Shown: positions 55,280 through 64,000 of the stretch, piece after piece
How positions within the stretch are numbered: position 1 is the stretch's first letter
Layout: each line of letters begins with the position of its first letter
NCBI RefSeq assembly: GCF_001761325.1
Contig: NZ_CP017478.1
Span: forward strand, 2,191,501-2,255,500
Source: Urechidicola croceus
Lineage (GTDB): Bacteria > Bacteroidota > Bacteroidia > Flavobacteriales > Flavobacteriaceae
Direction of reading: 5' to 3'
DNA: 64,000 bases
Notes under the pieces: generated by a model
The model's database searches: none
What the model was told of the DNA's origin: nothing
What the model saw: the letters and a program-made list of their open reading frames with translations, nothing else
Position numbers and translations under genes: made by a program

Positions 55280-58117
55280 ATGAATTTTAGAAAACTATTA
55301 ATTTTAGTAGTCATATTGACAAGCACCTTTGCTTTCTCACAAAAAGGTGTTATTACAGGTAAAATTTTAGATGGCGAAGATAGCAATGCGCCTTTACCTT
55401 TTGCAAATGTTTTTATTAAGGGTACTGAAATTGGTTCAACAACAGATTTTGATGGAATTTACACAATTTCTGCTGAACCAGGAACATATACTTTAGTACT
55501 AAGCTTTATTGGTTATACTAATGTTGAAGTGCCAAATGTTATTGTAAATGCTGGAGAAGCTGTAACTCTTGAAGATATTGTATTAAGTGCAAGTGAAGGT
55601 GTTGCTCTTGATGAAATAGTTATTATTGCCGAAACCAAAAGAGAGTCTGTACAATCTTTATTGACAGATCAAAAGAAAGCTGTAGAGGTTAAATCATCTA
55701 TAGGTTCTGCTGAGTTATCAGAGAAAAGTATTAGTGATGCTGCAGGTGCAGTTGCAGTAATATCTGGTGTTTCTAAAGAAGAAGGTTCAAGTAATGTTTA
55801 TGTACGTGGATTAGGTGATAGGTATTTAAATACTACTTTAAATGAACTTTCGTTACCGTCTAACGATGTGAACAAGAAAAATATTGATTTAGATTTATTC
55901 TCTACTGATATTATTGAAAACGTATCTATTAGCAAATCTTTTGCTCCTCGTTTTTATGCAGACTTCTCTGCGGGAAATGTAGATATCTCTTCAAAAAAGT
56001 TTACTTCTGATAAATTAATTGAAGGTTCAATAGGAACAAGTATTAACACAAATGCAATTGGGCAAAGTACTTTTTATAAAAGTGAAGGAACTGGTGATTT
56101 TGGTTTTTATAATAGATATAATCACAATCCATATGCAGTGGTACTTTCACATGGTGTTGATCCTACTAGTGCTGGAGCACCTATTGGATACTCTGTAAGT
56201 GCTGCTTTAGGAAAATCTTTTGATATTGGTGAGGAATCTAGATTAAGTTTATACTTATCAGGTTCTTTTGAAAATGACTATTCTTTTCAAGAAGGAAGTG
56301 AAATAGATTATAGCAATGCATACAATAAAAGGTTTCCAAATGTAGAAAAATATAAATACACAACTAATACAACATTATTAGGAACTGCAATTTATAAATT
56401 CAACCCAAACCATAAATTATCATACAATTCATTATTTATAAATAGTTCTGGTGATGAAGTTGGTTTTTACGGAACTCAAGGAAATGGATTCTTAAGAGAT
56501 TCTAGATCCCTAGTTGATACCGATAGAGGTTTTTTCCAAATGAATGTACAATTTAACCAAGATTTGATTTTTGTAAATCAATTATTAGGTGAGCATACTT
56601 TAAATGAAAAAATTAAATTAGACTGGGGAGTTGGTTATAACAATGTGTATTCTCATGAACCAGATAGAAAACGTATTTCTTTAGAAGATTACTTCTATGC
56701 ATTGGATGATGACCCAACTACCAATCCTGTTTTCTTAACTAACAATTCGTTTGACAACCAAAGATATTTCCAAAAAATTGTTGATGAAGAATTAAATGGA
56801 AGAATCAAAATGACATATGAATTTTCTGAAAATGCCAAAATGAATATTGGATATAACGGAAGATTAAAGAAAAGAGATTTTGAAAATGTAAGATATGGTT
56901 ATAAAAACTTTGATGATAGTTTAATTGCTGATCCAAATAACTTCAACAATGTTTTTAATGTGCAAAATGTAATTGATAGTTTAATTCAAACAGATGTTTT
57001 TAGAGCACTAGCCCCTGAAAATGGTGTGGGGCCAACTAATAGACCAGGTCAATTAGAAAACACATACCAAGGACGTTTAGAAACAAACGGTGGTTTTGTA
57101 TCCTTCGAATTTAACCTTGACGACAATAAATGGTTAATTTCTCCAGGAATAAGAGCAGAATCATTCTTACAAAAAATTGAATGGGATGCAATAAATCTAG
57201 TAAACAATCCAGGGACTATTCAAGTAGTTGAAGATTTATACTTACCAAACTTAAACATTAGATACGCCTTAAATGAAGATCAAAACCTTAGGGTTTCTGC
57301 AAGTAAAACTGTTTCTACACCTGAATTTAAAGAAACATCTCCACACGTATATGAAGATGTAACTCAAAAAATTGGTGGTAACCCAGATTTATTAGGTCAT
57401 GCAGATGGTATTACATATAATAATGTAAAAGATGTTTCATATTCAGATATCTTAAACATCGATATAAAATATGAATGGTTCATGGGTAAAGGTCAAGTAG
57501 TATCATTGGCTGGTTTTACGAAACAAATAAATGATCCTGTAAACTTAGTTGTTGCAAATGATGCAACAGGAACTCAACGTTATTTCAGAACAGGAGAAAA
57601 AGCTACAGTTTATGGAATTGAATTTGAATTTAGAAAACACCTACTACTTGATGAAGAAGAAAATGGAAAACTAACTTTAGGTTTGAATGCTTCATATATG
57701 GATACTGAACAAGACTTATATAGTTCAATAGCAGGTTCATTTAGTACAAGTTTTGATAGAACTAAAGACGATTTACAAGGCGCTTCTCCATTCATTGGAA
57801 ATACAAGTTTAACATACAAATCTAATTTAACACAGAACATAGCATCAACATTTAATGTTGTTGGAAATTATTATTCAGATAGAATCTTCGCATTAGGCTC
57901 TGGTCAATTAGGTAATAGAATAGAAAAAGGATATGTAACCTTAGATTTTGTTTGGAAAAACGAATTAAGCGAAAACATGGAATTGAATTTTAGCGCAAAA
58001 AACATCTTGAATCCAGATATTCAAGTAACTAGAGAAGTTTCGCCAACTGAAGAGATTCTATTAGAAGATTATAAAAAAGGAGCAAACCTAAGTTTAGGTT
58101 TTAAATACAAATTTTAA
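55280..58117 (+). CDS. TonB-dependent receptor with carboxypeptidase-like N-terminal domain
   Basis: The 945-residue protein has a signal peptide (MNFRKLLILVVILTSTFAFS), a carboxypeptidase regulatory-like domain (about 22-105: GKILDGEDSNAPLPFANVFI), a plug with VSKEEGSSNVYVRGLGDRYL (about 160-180) and a barrel ending SLGFKYKF. The plug form VRGLGDRY is typical of a receptor subgroup paired with a lipoprotein rather than SusD. The next gene, 34 bp on, is such a lipoprotein. With a porin and PiT transporter downstream, uptake of phosphate or a phosphorylated compound is inferred. Confidence 0.88.
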   Translation: MNFRKLLILVVILTSTFAFSQKGVITGKILDGEDSNAPLPFANVFIKGTEIGSTTDFDGIYTISAEPGTYTLVLSFIGYTNVEVPNVIVNAGEAVTLEDIVLSASEGVALDEIVIIAETKRESVQSLLTDQKKAVEVKSSIGSAELSEKSISDAAGAVAVISGVSKEEGSSNVYVRGLGDRYLNTTLNELSLPSNDVNKKNIDLDLFSTDIIENVSISKSFAPRFYADFSAGNVDISSKKFTSDKLIEGSIGTSINTNAIGQSTFYKSEGTGDFGFYNRYNHNPYAVVLSHGVDPTSAGAPIGYSVSAALGKSFDIGEESRLSLYLSGSFENDYSFQEGSEIDYSNAYNKRFPNVEKYKYTTNTTLLGTAIYKFNPNHKLSYNSLFINSSGDEVGFYGTQGNGFLRDSRSLVDTDRGFFQMNVQFNQDLIFVNQLLGEHTLNEKIKLDWGVGYNNVYSHEPDRKRISLEDYFYALDDDPTTNPVFLTNNSFDNQRYFQKIVDEELNGRIKMTYEFSENAKMNIGYNGRLKKRDFENVRYGYKNFDDSLIADPNNFNNVFNVQNVIDSLIQTDVFRALAPENGVGPTNRPGQLENTYQGRLETNGGFVSFEFNLDDNKWLISPGIRAESFLQKIEWDAINLVNNPGTIQVVEDLYLPNLNIRYALNEDQNLRVSASKTVSTPEFKETSPHVYEDVTQKIGGNPDLLGHADGITYNNVKDVSYSDILNIDIKYEWFMGKGQVVSLAGFTKQINDPVNLVVANDATGTQRYFRTGEKATVYGIEFEFRKHLLLDEEENGKLTLGLNASYMDTEQDLYSSIAGSFSTSFDRTKDDLQGASPFIGNTSLTYKSNLTQNIASTFNVVGNYYSDRIFALGSGQLGNRIEKGYVTLDFVWKNELSENMELNFSAKNILNPDIQVTREVSPTEEILLEDYKKGANLSLGFKYKF

Positions 58118-58151
58118 TAATAAAACAATCAAATAATTAAATACCAAAAAA

Positions 58152-59357
58152 ATGAAAAAAACGATTTTAAGTTTAGCTTTAATGTCAACTATCCTTATCT
58201 CTTGTGGAGATGATGATACTGCAGATATTATCATAAATGATAATAGTGTAACTACAACAAACAATACAACAAACGGTGGAGGTGATACTGATCCACAAGG
58301 GCAAGATATAAACCTTTCTGGTACTTATGTTGATGATTTAACTTTAGATCCAAACAACAACTATACAATTAATGGACCAATGATTATGGCTAGCGGAACT
58401 ACATTAACAATTCCTGCTTGCATGACAATTGAAGCACTTGCTGCTGGTTCTGATGTATATTTAGCTATTGCACAAGGTGCAAAAATTGTTGCTAATGGTA
58501 CTGCTGATTGTCCAATCGTATTTACATCTAATGCTAGTGCTCCTGCTGCTGGTGATTGGGGTGGATTAATTTTATTAGGTAAAGCACCTATAAACTCTGT
58601 AACTGGAGGTACTGCAACTGCAACTTCTGAAATTGGTGGATTACCTTATGGTGGAGATATAGAGGCTGATGATTCAGGGTCTTTATCTTATGTGCGTGTT
58701 CAATACTCAGGTGGTAAAGCTGATGGTCAATCTGAAAACAACGGATTCTCTTTTTACGGAGTTGGAAGCGGAACAACTGTAAACCATGTACAAATGTTCG
58801 AAGGTTTAGATGATGGTTTTGAATTTTTTGGAGGAACTGTAAATGTTGATTTCTTATCTGCTGTTAACGCTCAAGATGATTCAATTGACTGGACTGAAGG
58901 ATATTCTGGAACTATTACAAATGCTTATGTTAAGCATGGTGCTGAGCACGATAAAGGTATCGAAGCTGATGGTTACAATACTGATATAGGTAACAACTCA
59001 AATCCATTATTCTGGTCTGCTCCAACTGTAGAAAACTTAACTATTGAAGGTTTAGGTTCTGCTACAGGAAACGAAGCAATCAGATTAAGAGCCGGAACAA
59101 GAATTACTATTATCAATGCAGTAGTAGAAGGTTTTGAAGAAGGAATTGATATGGATGGTGATGATACTGACAACCCAACTGGAGAAGGAGTTACATCTGG
59201 AGAAACAACAATTACTGATATTACATTTACTGATGTAATAACTAAATTGAAAAATGACACTGGAGTTTCTTTTACTGAAGCAGATTTAATTTCTGGTGAT
59301 GGTAATGGAACTGGTACTGACTATGCTACTTGGGGAGCTGGTTGGACAGTAGAATAA
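58152..59357 (+). CDS. Surface lipoprotein, beta-helix-like, partner of TonB receptor
   Basis: The 401-residue protein has a lipoprotein signal with Cys at residue 18 (TILISC) followed by GDDDTAD, a strong surface-export signal. After a Thr/Asn/Gly-rich linker the body shows beta-helix-like turns: TIPACMTIEALAAGSDVYLA, WGGLILLGKAPIN, SLSYVRVQYSGG, GLDDGFEFFGGTVNVDFLSA and AINAVVEGFEEG-type repeats. I recognise it as the lipoprotein family that follows TonB receptors in many Bacteroidota. Ligand binding on the cell surface is inferred; the ligand is unknown. Confidence 0.7.
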   Translation: MKKTILSLALMSTILISCGDDDTADIIINDNSVTTTNNTTNGGGDTDPQGQDINLSGTYVDDLTLDPNNNYTINGPMIMASGTTLTIPACMTIEALAAGSDVYLAIAQGAKIVANGTADCPIVFTSNASAPAAGDWGGLILLGKAPINSVTGGTATATSEIGGLPYGGDIEADDSGSLSYVRVQYSGGKADGQSENNGFSFYGVGSGTTVNHVQMFEGLDDGFEFFGGTVNVDFLSAVNAQDDSIDWTEGYSGTITNAYVKHGAEHDKGIEADGYNTDIGNNSNPLFWSAPTVENLTIEGLGSATGNEAIRLRAGTRITIINAVVEGFEEGIDMDGDDTDNPTGEGVTSGETTITDITFTDVITKLKNDTGVSFTEADLISGDGNGTGTDYATWGAGWTVE

Positions 59358-59383
59358 ATACTGAAATATTATTTGAATTAATA

Positions 59384-59413
59384 AAAAAAGGAGCAACATA
59401 TGTTGCTCCTTTT
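59384..59413. terminator. Bidirectional hairpin terminator
   Basis: GGAGCAAC-ATAT-GTTGCTCC with flanking A and T runs, between the lipoprotein gene and the convergent YwqK-like gene. Confidence 0.9.
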
Positions 59414-59435
59414 CTACTATTAAAAACATGTAAAA

Positions 59436-59792
59436 TTAATTAATTGCTACTCGTGTTTTGTTATTCCACTCATAAACACTTGCAATTTTATTTTCTTGAT
59501 AATCAACTTGTGTTAAAACACCGTTGTTAACATACATCCAAGTTCCAACTTTGCGACCATTGTCATAACTAGCAAGAATTATTTTATCGCCATTACGATT
59601 AAATTTACTCCACTCACCATGTAATTTTTTATCTTTATAAAATCCTTGTTCTTTAACCGAACCATCTTCATAATAAGTTGTAACTGAAACGATATCTCCC
59701 TGCTTTTCATATGTAGGCTCAACCGATACTTGTGCAAAACCGTACCCTGAAAACATAATAACTACTAATACTAAAAATGCTTTTCTCATCAT
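59436..59792 (-). CDS. Secreted YwqK/MORN-repeat protein
   Basis: The 118-residue protein has a signal peptide (ending GYGFAQ) and tandem MORN-like repeats: TTYYEDGSVKEQGFYKDKKL, HGEWSKFNRNGDKIILASYD and NGRKVGTWMYVNNG. Databases label this family a TA-system antitoxin, but the exported form in Bacteroidota has no toxin partner here. Function unknown. The second Met may be the true start. Its upstream gap carries the phased AACATT repeats, which face the other direction. Confidence 0.8.
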   Translation of the reverse strand: MMRKAFLVLVVIMFSGYGFAQVSVEPTYEKQGDIVSVTTYYEDGSVKEQGFYKDKKLHGEWSKFNRNGDKIILASYDNGRKVGTWMYVNNGVLTQVDYQENKIASVYEWNNKTRVAIN

Positions 59793-59841
59793 ATAACGTT
59801 TTAAATTCTATACAAATATATTAATATTTTTACAATTTACA

Positions 59842-59934
59842 AACATTTACTTAACATTAAATTAACATTGAAACTTATTAAATTGATTATCAGCGCATTA
59901 TATATGTCTATTTTGGTAACATTTAGTTAACATT
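59842..59934 (+). promoter_or_regulatory. Array of 11-bp phased AACATT repeats
   Basis: AACATT occurs at 59842, 59853 and 59864, exactly 11 bp apart, within TTAACATTAAATTAACATT. A second pair lies at 59918 and 59929, again 11 bp apart. A further pair lies at 60039 and 60050, just before the porin start. The period matches PhoP/PhoB direct-repeat boxes. This 280-bp gap holds no gene. Confidence 0.5.
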
Positions 59935-60072
59935 GAGTGTTTTTTTAATAAATCAATCAAATTAAAACTTCGTTTAATAATTAATAGAAAATAGTAAATT
60001 GAGATATATTATTATCTTTGTTAGTATATACAACACTTAACATTATGCTAACATTAGATATCTCGTTTATAA

Positions 60073-61265
60073 ATGATGAACTTTAAAACTGTTCTAAGAT
60101 TACTTTTGTATTCTTTTGTGCTTTCAATAAACGCTCAAGAAAAAAAAGATAATCTACTAGTATCTAAATCGAACAATGGCTTAAAGTTTGAAAACTCCAA
60201 TAAAAGTATCCAATTGAATACTGGCGGTCGTATCATAAATGACATAGGTGTTTTTTCATTAAATAATGAAGCAGAAATAAACGGGTATGATTTATATTCT
60301 AAAAACGGAAATGAATTTAGAAGAATTCAATTATACACTTCAGGAGAATTATTTCAAAATTATAATTATAAAATAGATGTTAATTTTGCCGAAGGAAAAG
60401 TAACTTTAATGGATACTTATCTAACTTTAAAAAACATTCCATCTTTAGGAAATATTAGAGTTGATTATTTCTTCGAATCATTTAGATTAGATGCCATAAC
60501 AAGTCATAAGTATACAACTTTTACGGAAAAATCATTACCAACAAGTATTATACCTGTTCGAAATACAGATGTTATGATTTTTAACTCTACGAAAAACAAA
60601 CGGTTTTCTTGGCAAGTTACCTACTTTAATGGTGCCAACAAGTTAACTTCTGATAAACAAAAATCAAATGGAGAATATACTGCCACATCTAGAATAGCAG
60701 GTTCAGTTATAAAAACAACAAATAATTTACTCCATCTTGGTTTTTCTCATAGTTATAGAAAACAACAATCAGATCAAATATTTCAATTTAAAGTTCCACC
60801 TGAAACTCATACAGCCAATAGTTATCTCAATTCAAATATTGAAAATGTAACTAATGTAAACTTATTTAATATAGAAACTGTATTGTTTCACAATTCTATT
60901 ACTCTACAAACAGAATACACTTATTCAACAATTAAATCGAGTATTGAAAACAATCATTTTAATAGCTATTATTCTCAATTGAGTTATTTCATTAGTGGAG
61001 AAAAAAAAACTTTTAGAAATTCAATACAAAATTTTGGGCGTATAAAACCAAATAAAAATTTAGGTACTAATGGTTTTGGAGCTTTAGAGTTAAAGGAATT
61101 AACAATGAAAATATGAAAAATTTAACTACAGGAGTAAACTGGTATTTAAACCCAAATACAAGAATTATGTTCAACTATGTAAATTCTTACATTAACAATC
61201 AAATACAATATAGTGATAAAGGTAAATTCAATGCTTTTGAAATGAGATTTCAAATTGAATTTTGA
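60073..61265 (+). pseudogene. Phosphate-selective porin O/P-type gene with C-terminal frameshift
   Basis: The first frame encodes 347 residues: a signal peptide (ending SINAQ), a porin N-terminus (SIQLNTGGRIINDIGVFSLN), RRIQLYTSGELFQNYNYKID and barrel strands. It then ends abnormally at GALELKELTMKI. The next frame continues GINNENMKNLTTGVNWYLNP, NTRIMFNYVNSYINNQIQYS and ends FEMRFQIEF at 61263-61265, a classic OprO/OprP end with a C-terminal Phe. A small deletion or sequencing error near 61085-61100 separates them. Without the end, the barrel should not assemble. It lies just before the PiT gene. Confidence 0.75.
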
Positions 61266-61273
61266 TAAAGCAT

Positions 61274-61316
61274 AACAATTAGATAACATACTAAAATTTA
61301 ATAGACAATATCTTTA
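61274..61316 (+). promoter_or_regulatory. Putative Pho-box-like pair and -7 box of the PiT gene
   Basis: AACAAT at 61274 and AACATA at 61285 are 11 bp apart. The near-consensus -7 box TATCTTTA (61309-61316) begins 18 bp after the second hexamer, nearly the same geometry as at the TonB promoter at 24.2 kb. Confidence 0.45.
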
Positions 61317-61339
61317 CACGCTTAAATAATTGAAGAAAT

Positions 61340-63598
61340 ATGGATAACATTTATTTATTAATGATCATCGCGCTTGCGGCTTTAGCAATTACAGATTTAG
61401 TAGTTGGTGTAAGCAATGATGCTGTTAACTTTTTAAATTCTGCAATTGGTTCAAAGGCAATAACTTTTAAAACAATAATGATTGTTGCCAGTTTAGGAAT
61501 CGCTTGTGGAGCTATTTTTTCAAGTGGAATGATGGAAGTTGCAAGGAAAGGGATTTTTAATCCAGAAATGTTCATGTTTAGTGATATCATGATCATTTTT
61601 ATGGCAGTTATGATTACCGACATTCTCCTTCTTGACTTCTTTAATACGCTAGGAATGCCAACTTCAACTACAGTTTCTATTGTATTTGAGTTACTGGGTG
61701 CTGCTGTTGCTGTTGCTCTAATTAAAATTTTTGCTTTGAATGGAAATTTTTCTGATGTAACTAATTATATCAATACTGAAAAAGCTAGAGATATAATTAT
61801 AGGTATATTGGCATCGGTAGTTATTGCATTTTCCGTAGGAGCACTGGTTCAATATGTTAGTAGAGTTCTACTTTCGTTTAATTTTGAAAAAAAGGCAAAG
61901 TGGGTTGGCGCTATATTTGGTGGAGTTGCTTTAACATCTATCATTTATTTTATTTTAATGAAAGGTATTAAGGGAACTAATTATGCAGATGACAGTTTTG
62001 ATTTAATTGGAGGTTTGACAATAGCAAAATTTTTAGAAGTCAATGTAATTTCTATTATTATAATAAACTTTATTCTTTGGTCTATAGTTTCCTTTTTATA
62101 TATAACATTTTTCAAAAATAATATTTACCGATTAATTATCATTGTTGGAACTTTTGCTCTAGCACTTGCCTTTGCAGGTAATGATTTGGTAAATTTTATT
62201 GGAGTTCCGATGGCTGCTTTTGATGCATTTAATAAATGGAGTGCATCAGGAATAGCTGCAGATAAATTTAGCATGGGTATATTGACTGGAAAAGTAGAAA
62301 CCCCAACATTATTTTTATTTATTGCTGGTTTAATTATGGTATTGACTTTATGGTTTTCATCAAAAGCCAAGAGTGTTGTAAAAACGTCAATAGACTTATC
62401 TAGCCAAAGTGAAACTCAAGAACGATTTGAACCAAACTTTTTATCTCGTATTATTGTAAGGTTCGCAATGATGATTTCAAAGTACTTTTCAATTATTATA
62501 CCTAATACTTTACAAGAAAAAATCGACAAACAATTTGACAAACCAGTAGTTCCACTAGCTCACGGAAAAGAACATGAGTTACCAGCGTTCGATTTAGTTC
62601 GTGCCGCAATAAATTTAGTTGTTGCAAGTGTATTGATTTCTGTTGCAACATCTATGAAGTTACCCCTCTCTACAACTTATGTTACTTTTATGGTTGCTAT
62701 GGGAAGTTCTCTTGCCGATAGAGCCTGGGGAAGTGAAAGTGCAGTGTATAGAGTTGCTGGAGTATTAAATGTAATTGGTGGTTGGTTTGGAACTGCTTTA
62801 ACTGCATTTATTGCAGCAGGAATAATCGCTTTTCTAATAAGCCTTCATGTACCGTCTATGGTTGGAATCTTATTACTTCTTGCAATTGCTTTATTGGTTA
62901 GAAGTTCAATTAATCATGTTAAAAAATCTAAAGAATCTAAAGCCGAAGACAGTTTAAATAAATCTGAAAGTAAATCTGTACAAGGTGTAATTGAAGAAAG
63001 TGCTGATAATATTTCAAAAGCCCTTAAACGTGTTGGTAAAATCAATGAAACAACTATTTCTGGTTTGATTAATGAAGATTTAAAAAAGCTTAAAAAAGCC
63101 AAAGCAACTGTTGTAAAATTAGAAACTGAGATTGAAGATTTACAAAACAACATTTTCTATTTCATTAAAAATTTAGATGAATCGTCAGTAAGTGCAAGTA
63201 AATTTTATATAGATGTAATTGGTGACTTACAAGATATCGCTCAATCGGTAGGGTTTATTTCAAACATAAGTCATAAACACATCAACAATAACCATAAGTC
63301 TTTAAAGAAAAATCAAGCTAAAGAATTAAATGAAATTAATGACAAGTTAAATAACATGTTTAACAAAGTTGTTAAAGTGTTTGATAACCGTTCTTTTAAT
63401 CAGGTTCCTTCATTATTAGAAGAAAAAAGAGCATTGCTAAATAATGTATCAGATTATGTTCAAATTCAAGTAGAAAGAACTAGAACTACTGAATCTAGCC
63501 CGAAGAATACAACTTTGTATTTTAGTATTCTACTAGAAACTGAAGACCTACTTAAAGCAACAATGAACTTATTAGAATTGTATGCTGAAAAAGTGTAA
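61340..63598 (+). CDS. PiT family inorganic phosphate transporter with PhoU-like C-terminus
   Basis: The 752-residue protein has two PiT repeats marked by GVSNDAVNFLNSAIGSKA near the N-terminus and FAGNDLVNFIGVPMAAFDAF in the middle, plus MPTSTTVSIVFELLGA and KLPLSTTYVTFMVAMGSSLA. About 12 membrane helices lie in residues 1-530. The C-terminal 210 residues are helical and PhoU-like (ADNISKALKRVGKINETTIS). It imports phosphate across the inner membrane. Transport with a fused regulator domain is common in Bacteroidota. It follows the broken porin by 74 bp. Confidence 0.92.
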   Translation: MDNIYLLMIIALAALAITDLVVGVSNDAVNFLNSAIGSKAITFKTIMIVASLGIACGAIFSSGMMEVARKGIFNPEMFMFSDIMIIFMAVMITDILLLDFFNTLGMPTSTTVSIVFELLGAAVAVALIKIFALNGNFSDVTNYINTEKARDIIIGILASVVIAFSVGALVQYVSRVLLSFNFEKKAKWVGAIFGGVALTSIIYFILMKGIKGTNYADDSFDLIGGLTIAKFLEVNVISIIIINFILWSIVSFLYITFFKNNIYRLIIIVGTFALALAFAGNDLVNFIGVPMAAFDAFNKWSASGIAADKFSMGILTGKVETPTLFLFIAGLIMVLTLWFSSKAKSVVKTSIDLSSQSETQERFEPNFLSRIIVRFAMMISKYFSIIIPNTLQEKIDKQFDKPVVPLAHGKEHELPAFDLVRAAINLVVASVLISVATSMKLPLSTTYVTFMVAMGSSLADRAWGSESAVYRVAGVLNVIGGWFGTALTAFIAAGIIAFLISLHVPSMVGILLLLAIALLVRSSINHVKKSKESKAEDSLNKSESKSVQGVIEESADNISKALKRVGKINETTISGLINEDLKKLKKAKATVVKLETEIEDLQNNIFYFIKNLDESSVSASKFYIDVIGDLQDIAQSVGFISNISHKHINNNHKSLKKNQAKELNEINDKLNNMFNKVVKVFDNRSFNQVPSLLEEKRALLNNVSDYVQIQVERTRTTESSPKNTTLYFSILLETEDLLKATMNLLELYAEKV

Positions 63599-63608
63599 AT
63601 TAAATTTT

Positions 63609-63642
63609 AAAAAAACCTCAACTTAAATAGTTGAGGTTTTTC
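63609..63642. terminator. Hairpin terminator after the PiT gene
   Basis: AAAACCTCAACT-TAAAT-AGTTGAGGTTTT with a T run. Confidence 0.9.
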
Positions 63643-63683
63643 TCTTTATATTATTTACTATTAAACTACCTTCGTTACAAATT

Positions 63684-63715
63684 ATAAAAAAAGCCTTAAC
63701 ATAATTGTTAAGGCT
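63684..63715 (-). terminator. Hairpin terminator after the ribonucleotide reductase gene
   Basis: On the minus strand AGCCTTAACA-ATTA-TGTTAAGGCT is followed by a T run, 35 bp beyond the stop of the nrdA-type gene. Confidence 0.85.
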
Positions 63716-63749
63716 AATTTATACTTGCTTTGGGGACTAAATAAAAGCT

Positions 63750-64000
63750 TTATGATCCACACATCTCACAATCATCAGGATTGTTTTGAGACGCTATCAA
63801 CATTGCTTTTAATTCTTCTGGAGTTAATGGCGCGTCTTCTACTTTATCTTTTTTCTTAGAAAGAGTAAATTGAGTTGCATTCACTGCCGATTTTGTTCTT
63901 AAATAATACATTCCTGTCTTTAATCCAGATTTCCATGCGTAGAAATGCATTGAAGTTAATTTAGAATAATCAGGATCTTGCATGAATAAATTCATTGATT
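63750..64000 (-). CDS. nrdA: Ribonucleoside-diphosphate reductase alpha subunit, C-terminal end (cut by window edge)
   Basis: The visible 83 residues match the end of class I ribonucleotide reductase large subunit: [40 protein letters not shown], then a flexible tail ending DDCEMCGS, whose CxxC pair passes electrons from thioredoxin or glutaredoxin to the active site. The gene runs off the right edge, so its start and most of the catalytic barrel are not visible. Confidence 0.92.
   Translation of the reverse strand, partial: SMNLFMQDPDYSKLTSMHFYAWKSGLKTGMYYLRTKSAVNATQFTLSKKKDKVEDAPLTPEELKAMLIASQNNPDDCEMCGS

Noticed and set aside
58588..58776. Antisense open frames in the lipoprotein and T9SS genes
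   Set aside because: They are His/Leu/Gln-rich shadows of coding strands with regular codon patterns and show no family features.
59436..59792. YwqK-like protein as part of a toxin-antitoxin pair
   Set aside because: It has a signal peptide and no toxin gene beside it; MORN-type repeats explain the family label.
1..64000. tRNA or rRNA genes, phage or transposase genes
   Set aside because: None was recognised; the window consists of protein genes with short AT-rich gaps.

Overview
The window looks like a chromosomal segment of a marine-type Flavobacteriaceae bacterium (Bacteroidota). The grounds are a very AT-rich sequence, promoters of the TAnnTTTG type, two T9SS type A proteins and one T9SS type B protein, two TonB receptors with carboxypeptidase-like N-domains, surface lipoproteins with Asp-rich signals after the lipobox Cys, and many flavobacterial families (DUF4199, DUF805, DUF2480, DUF3078, DUF5689, DUF6428, OlsF-type acyltransferase). 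No rRNA, tRNA, CRISPR array, insertion sequence or prophage was seen.

Layout. 1-3.1 kb: end of a 2-hydroxyacid dehydrogenase, then a run of small genes (GNAT, membrane-tethered LuxR regulator, DUF4199, two VOC proteins, TM2). 3.1-4.6 kb: DUF805 and a shortened arsenic-type locus (ArsR and DUF6428 sharing an operator). 4.6-8.2 kb: OlsF-like acyltransferase, aspartate kinase, SSAT-like acetyltransferase. 8.2-13 kb: fructose bisphosphatase, superoxide dismutase, a PurF-like amidotransferase, PfkB kinase. 13-15.5 kb: tail of a Suf locus (SufE, DUF59, DUF2480, DUF3078). 15.5-18.8 kb: CNNM protein, alpha/beta hydrolase, HflX. 18.8-26.4 kb: three endonuclease/exonuclease/phosphatase (EEP) paralogues around a DUF5689 surface lipoprotein and a TonB receptor. 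26.4-31 kb: RecJ, OsmC, AhpD-like protein, adenine deaminase. 31-41.4 kb: large T9SS cargo, HopJ, RsmI and a decayed C1-peptidase lipoprotein gene. 41.8-50.5 kb: AspS, a lipoprotein, divergent potassium and chloride channels, glycerophosphodiesterase, TadA, Dxs. 50.5-55.1 kb: T9SS beta-propeller protein and dGTPase. 55.2-63.6 kb: TonB receptor, beta-helix-like lipoprotein, a frameshifted OprP-type porin and a PiT phosphate transporter. 63.75-64 kb: end of ribonucleotide reductase alpha.

The most interesting theme is phosphorus. The EEP/DUF5689/TonB locus and the TonB/lipoprotein/porin/PiT locus both carry AACATT-like hexamers at an 11-bp period upstream of key genes. This resembles the spacing of PhoP/PhoB boxes, and at the TonB receptor (24.2 kb) and PiT (61.3 kb) the repeats end 18-19 bp before a -7 box. 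I infer a phosphate-starvation regulon that digests extracellular nucleic acid and imports the products, but this rests on pattern reading only. Other points of note are three decayed genes (C1 peptidase, response regulator fragment, porin), a mirror-image divergent promoter for two ion channels, and a CLC protein lacking both coupling glutamates.
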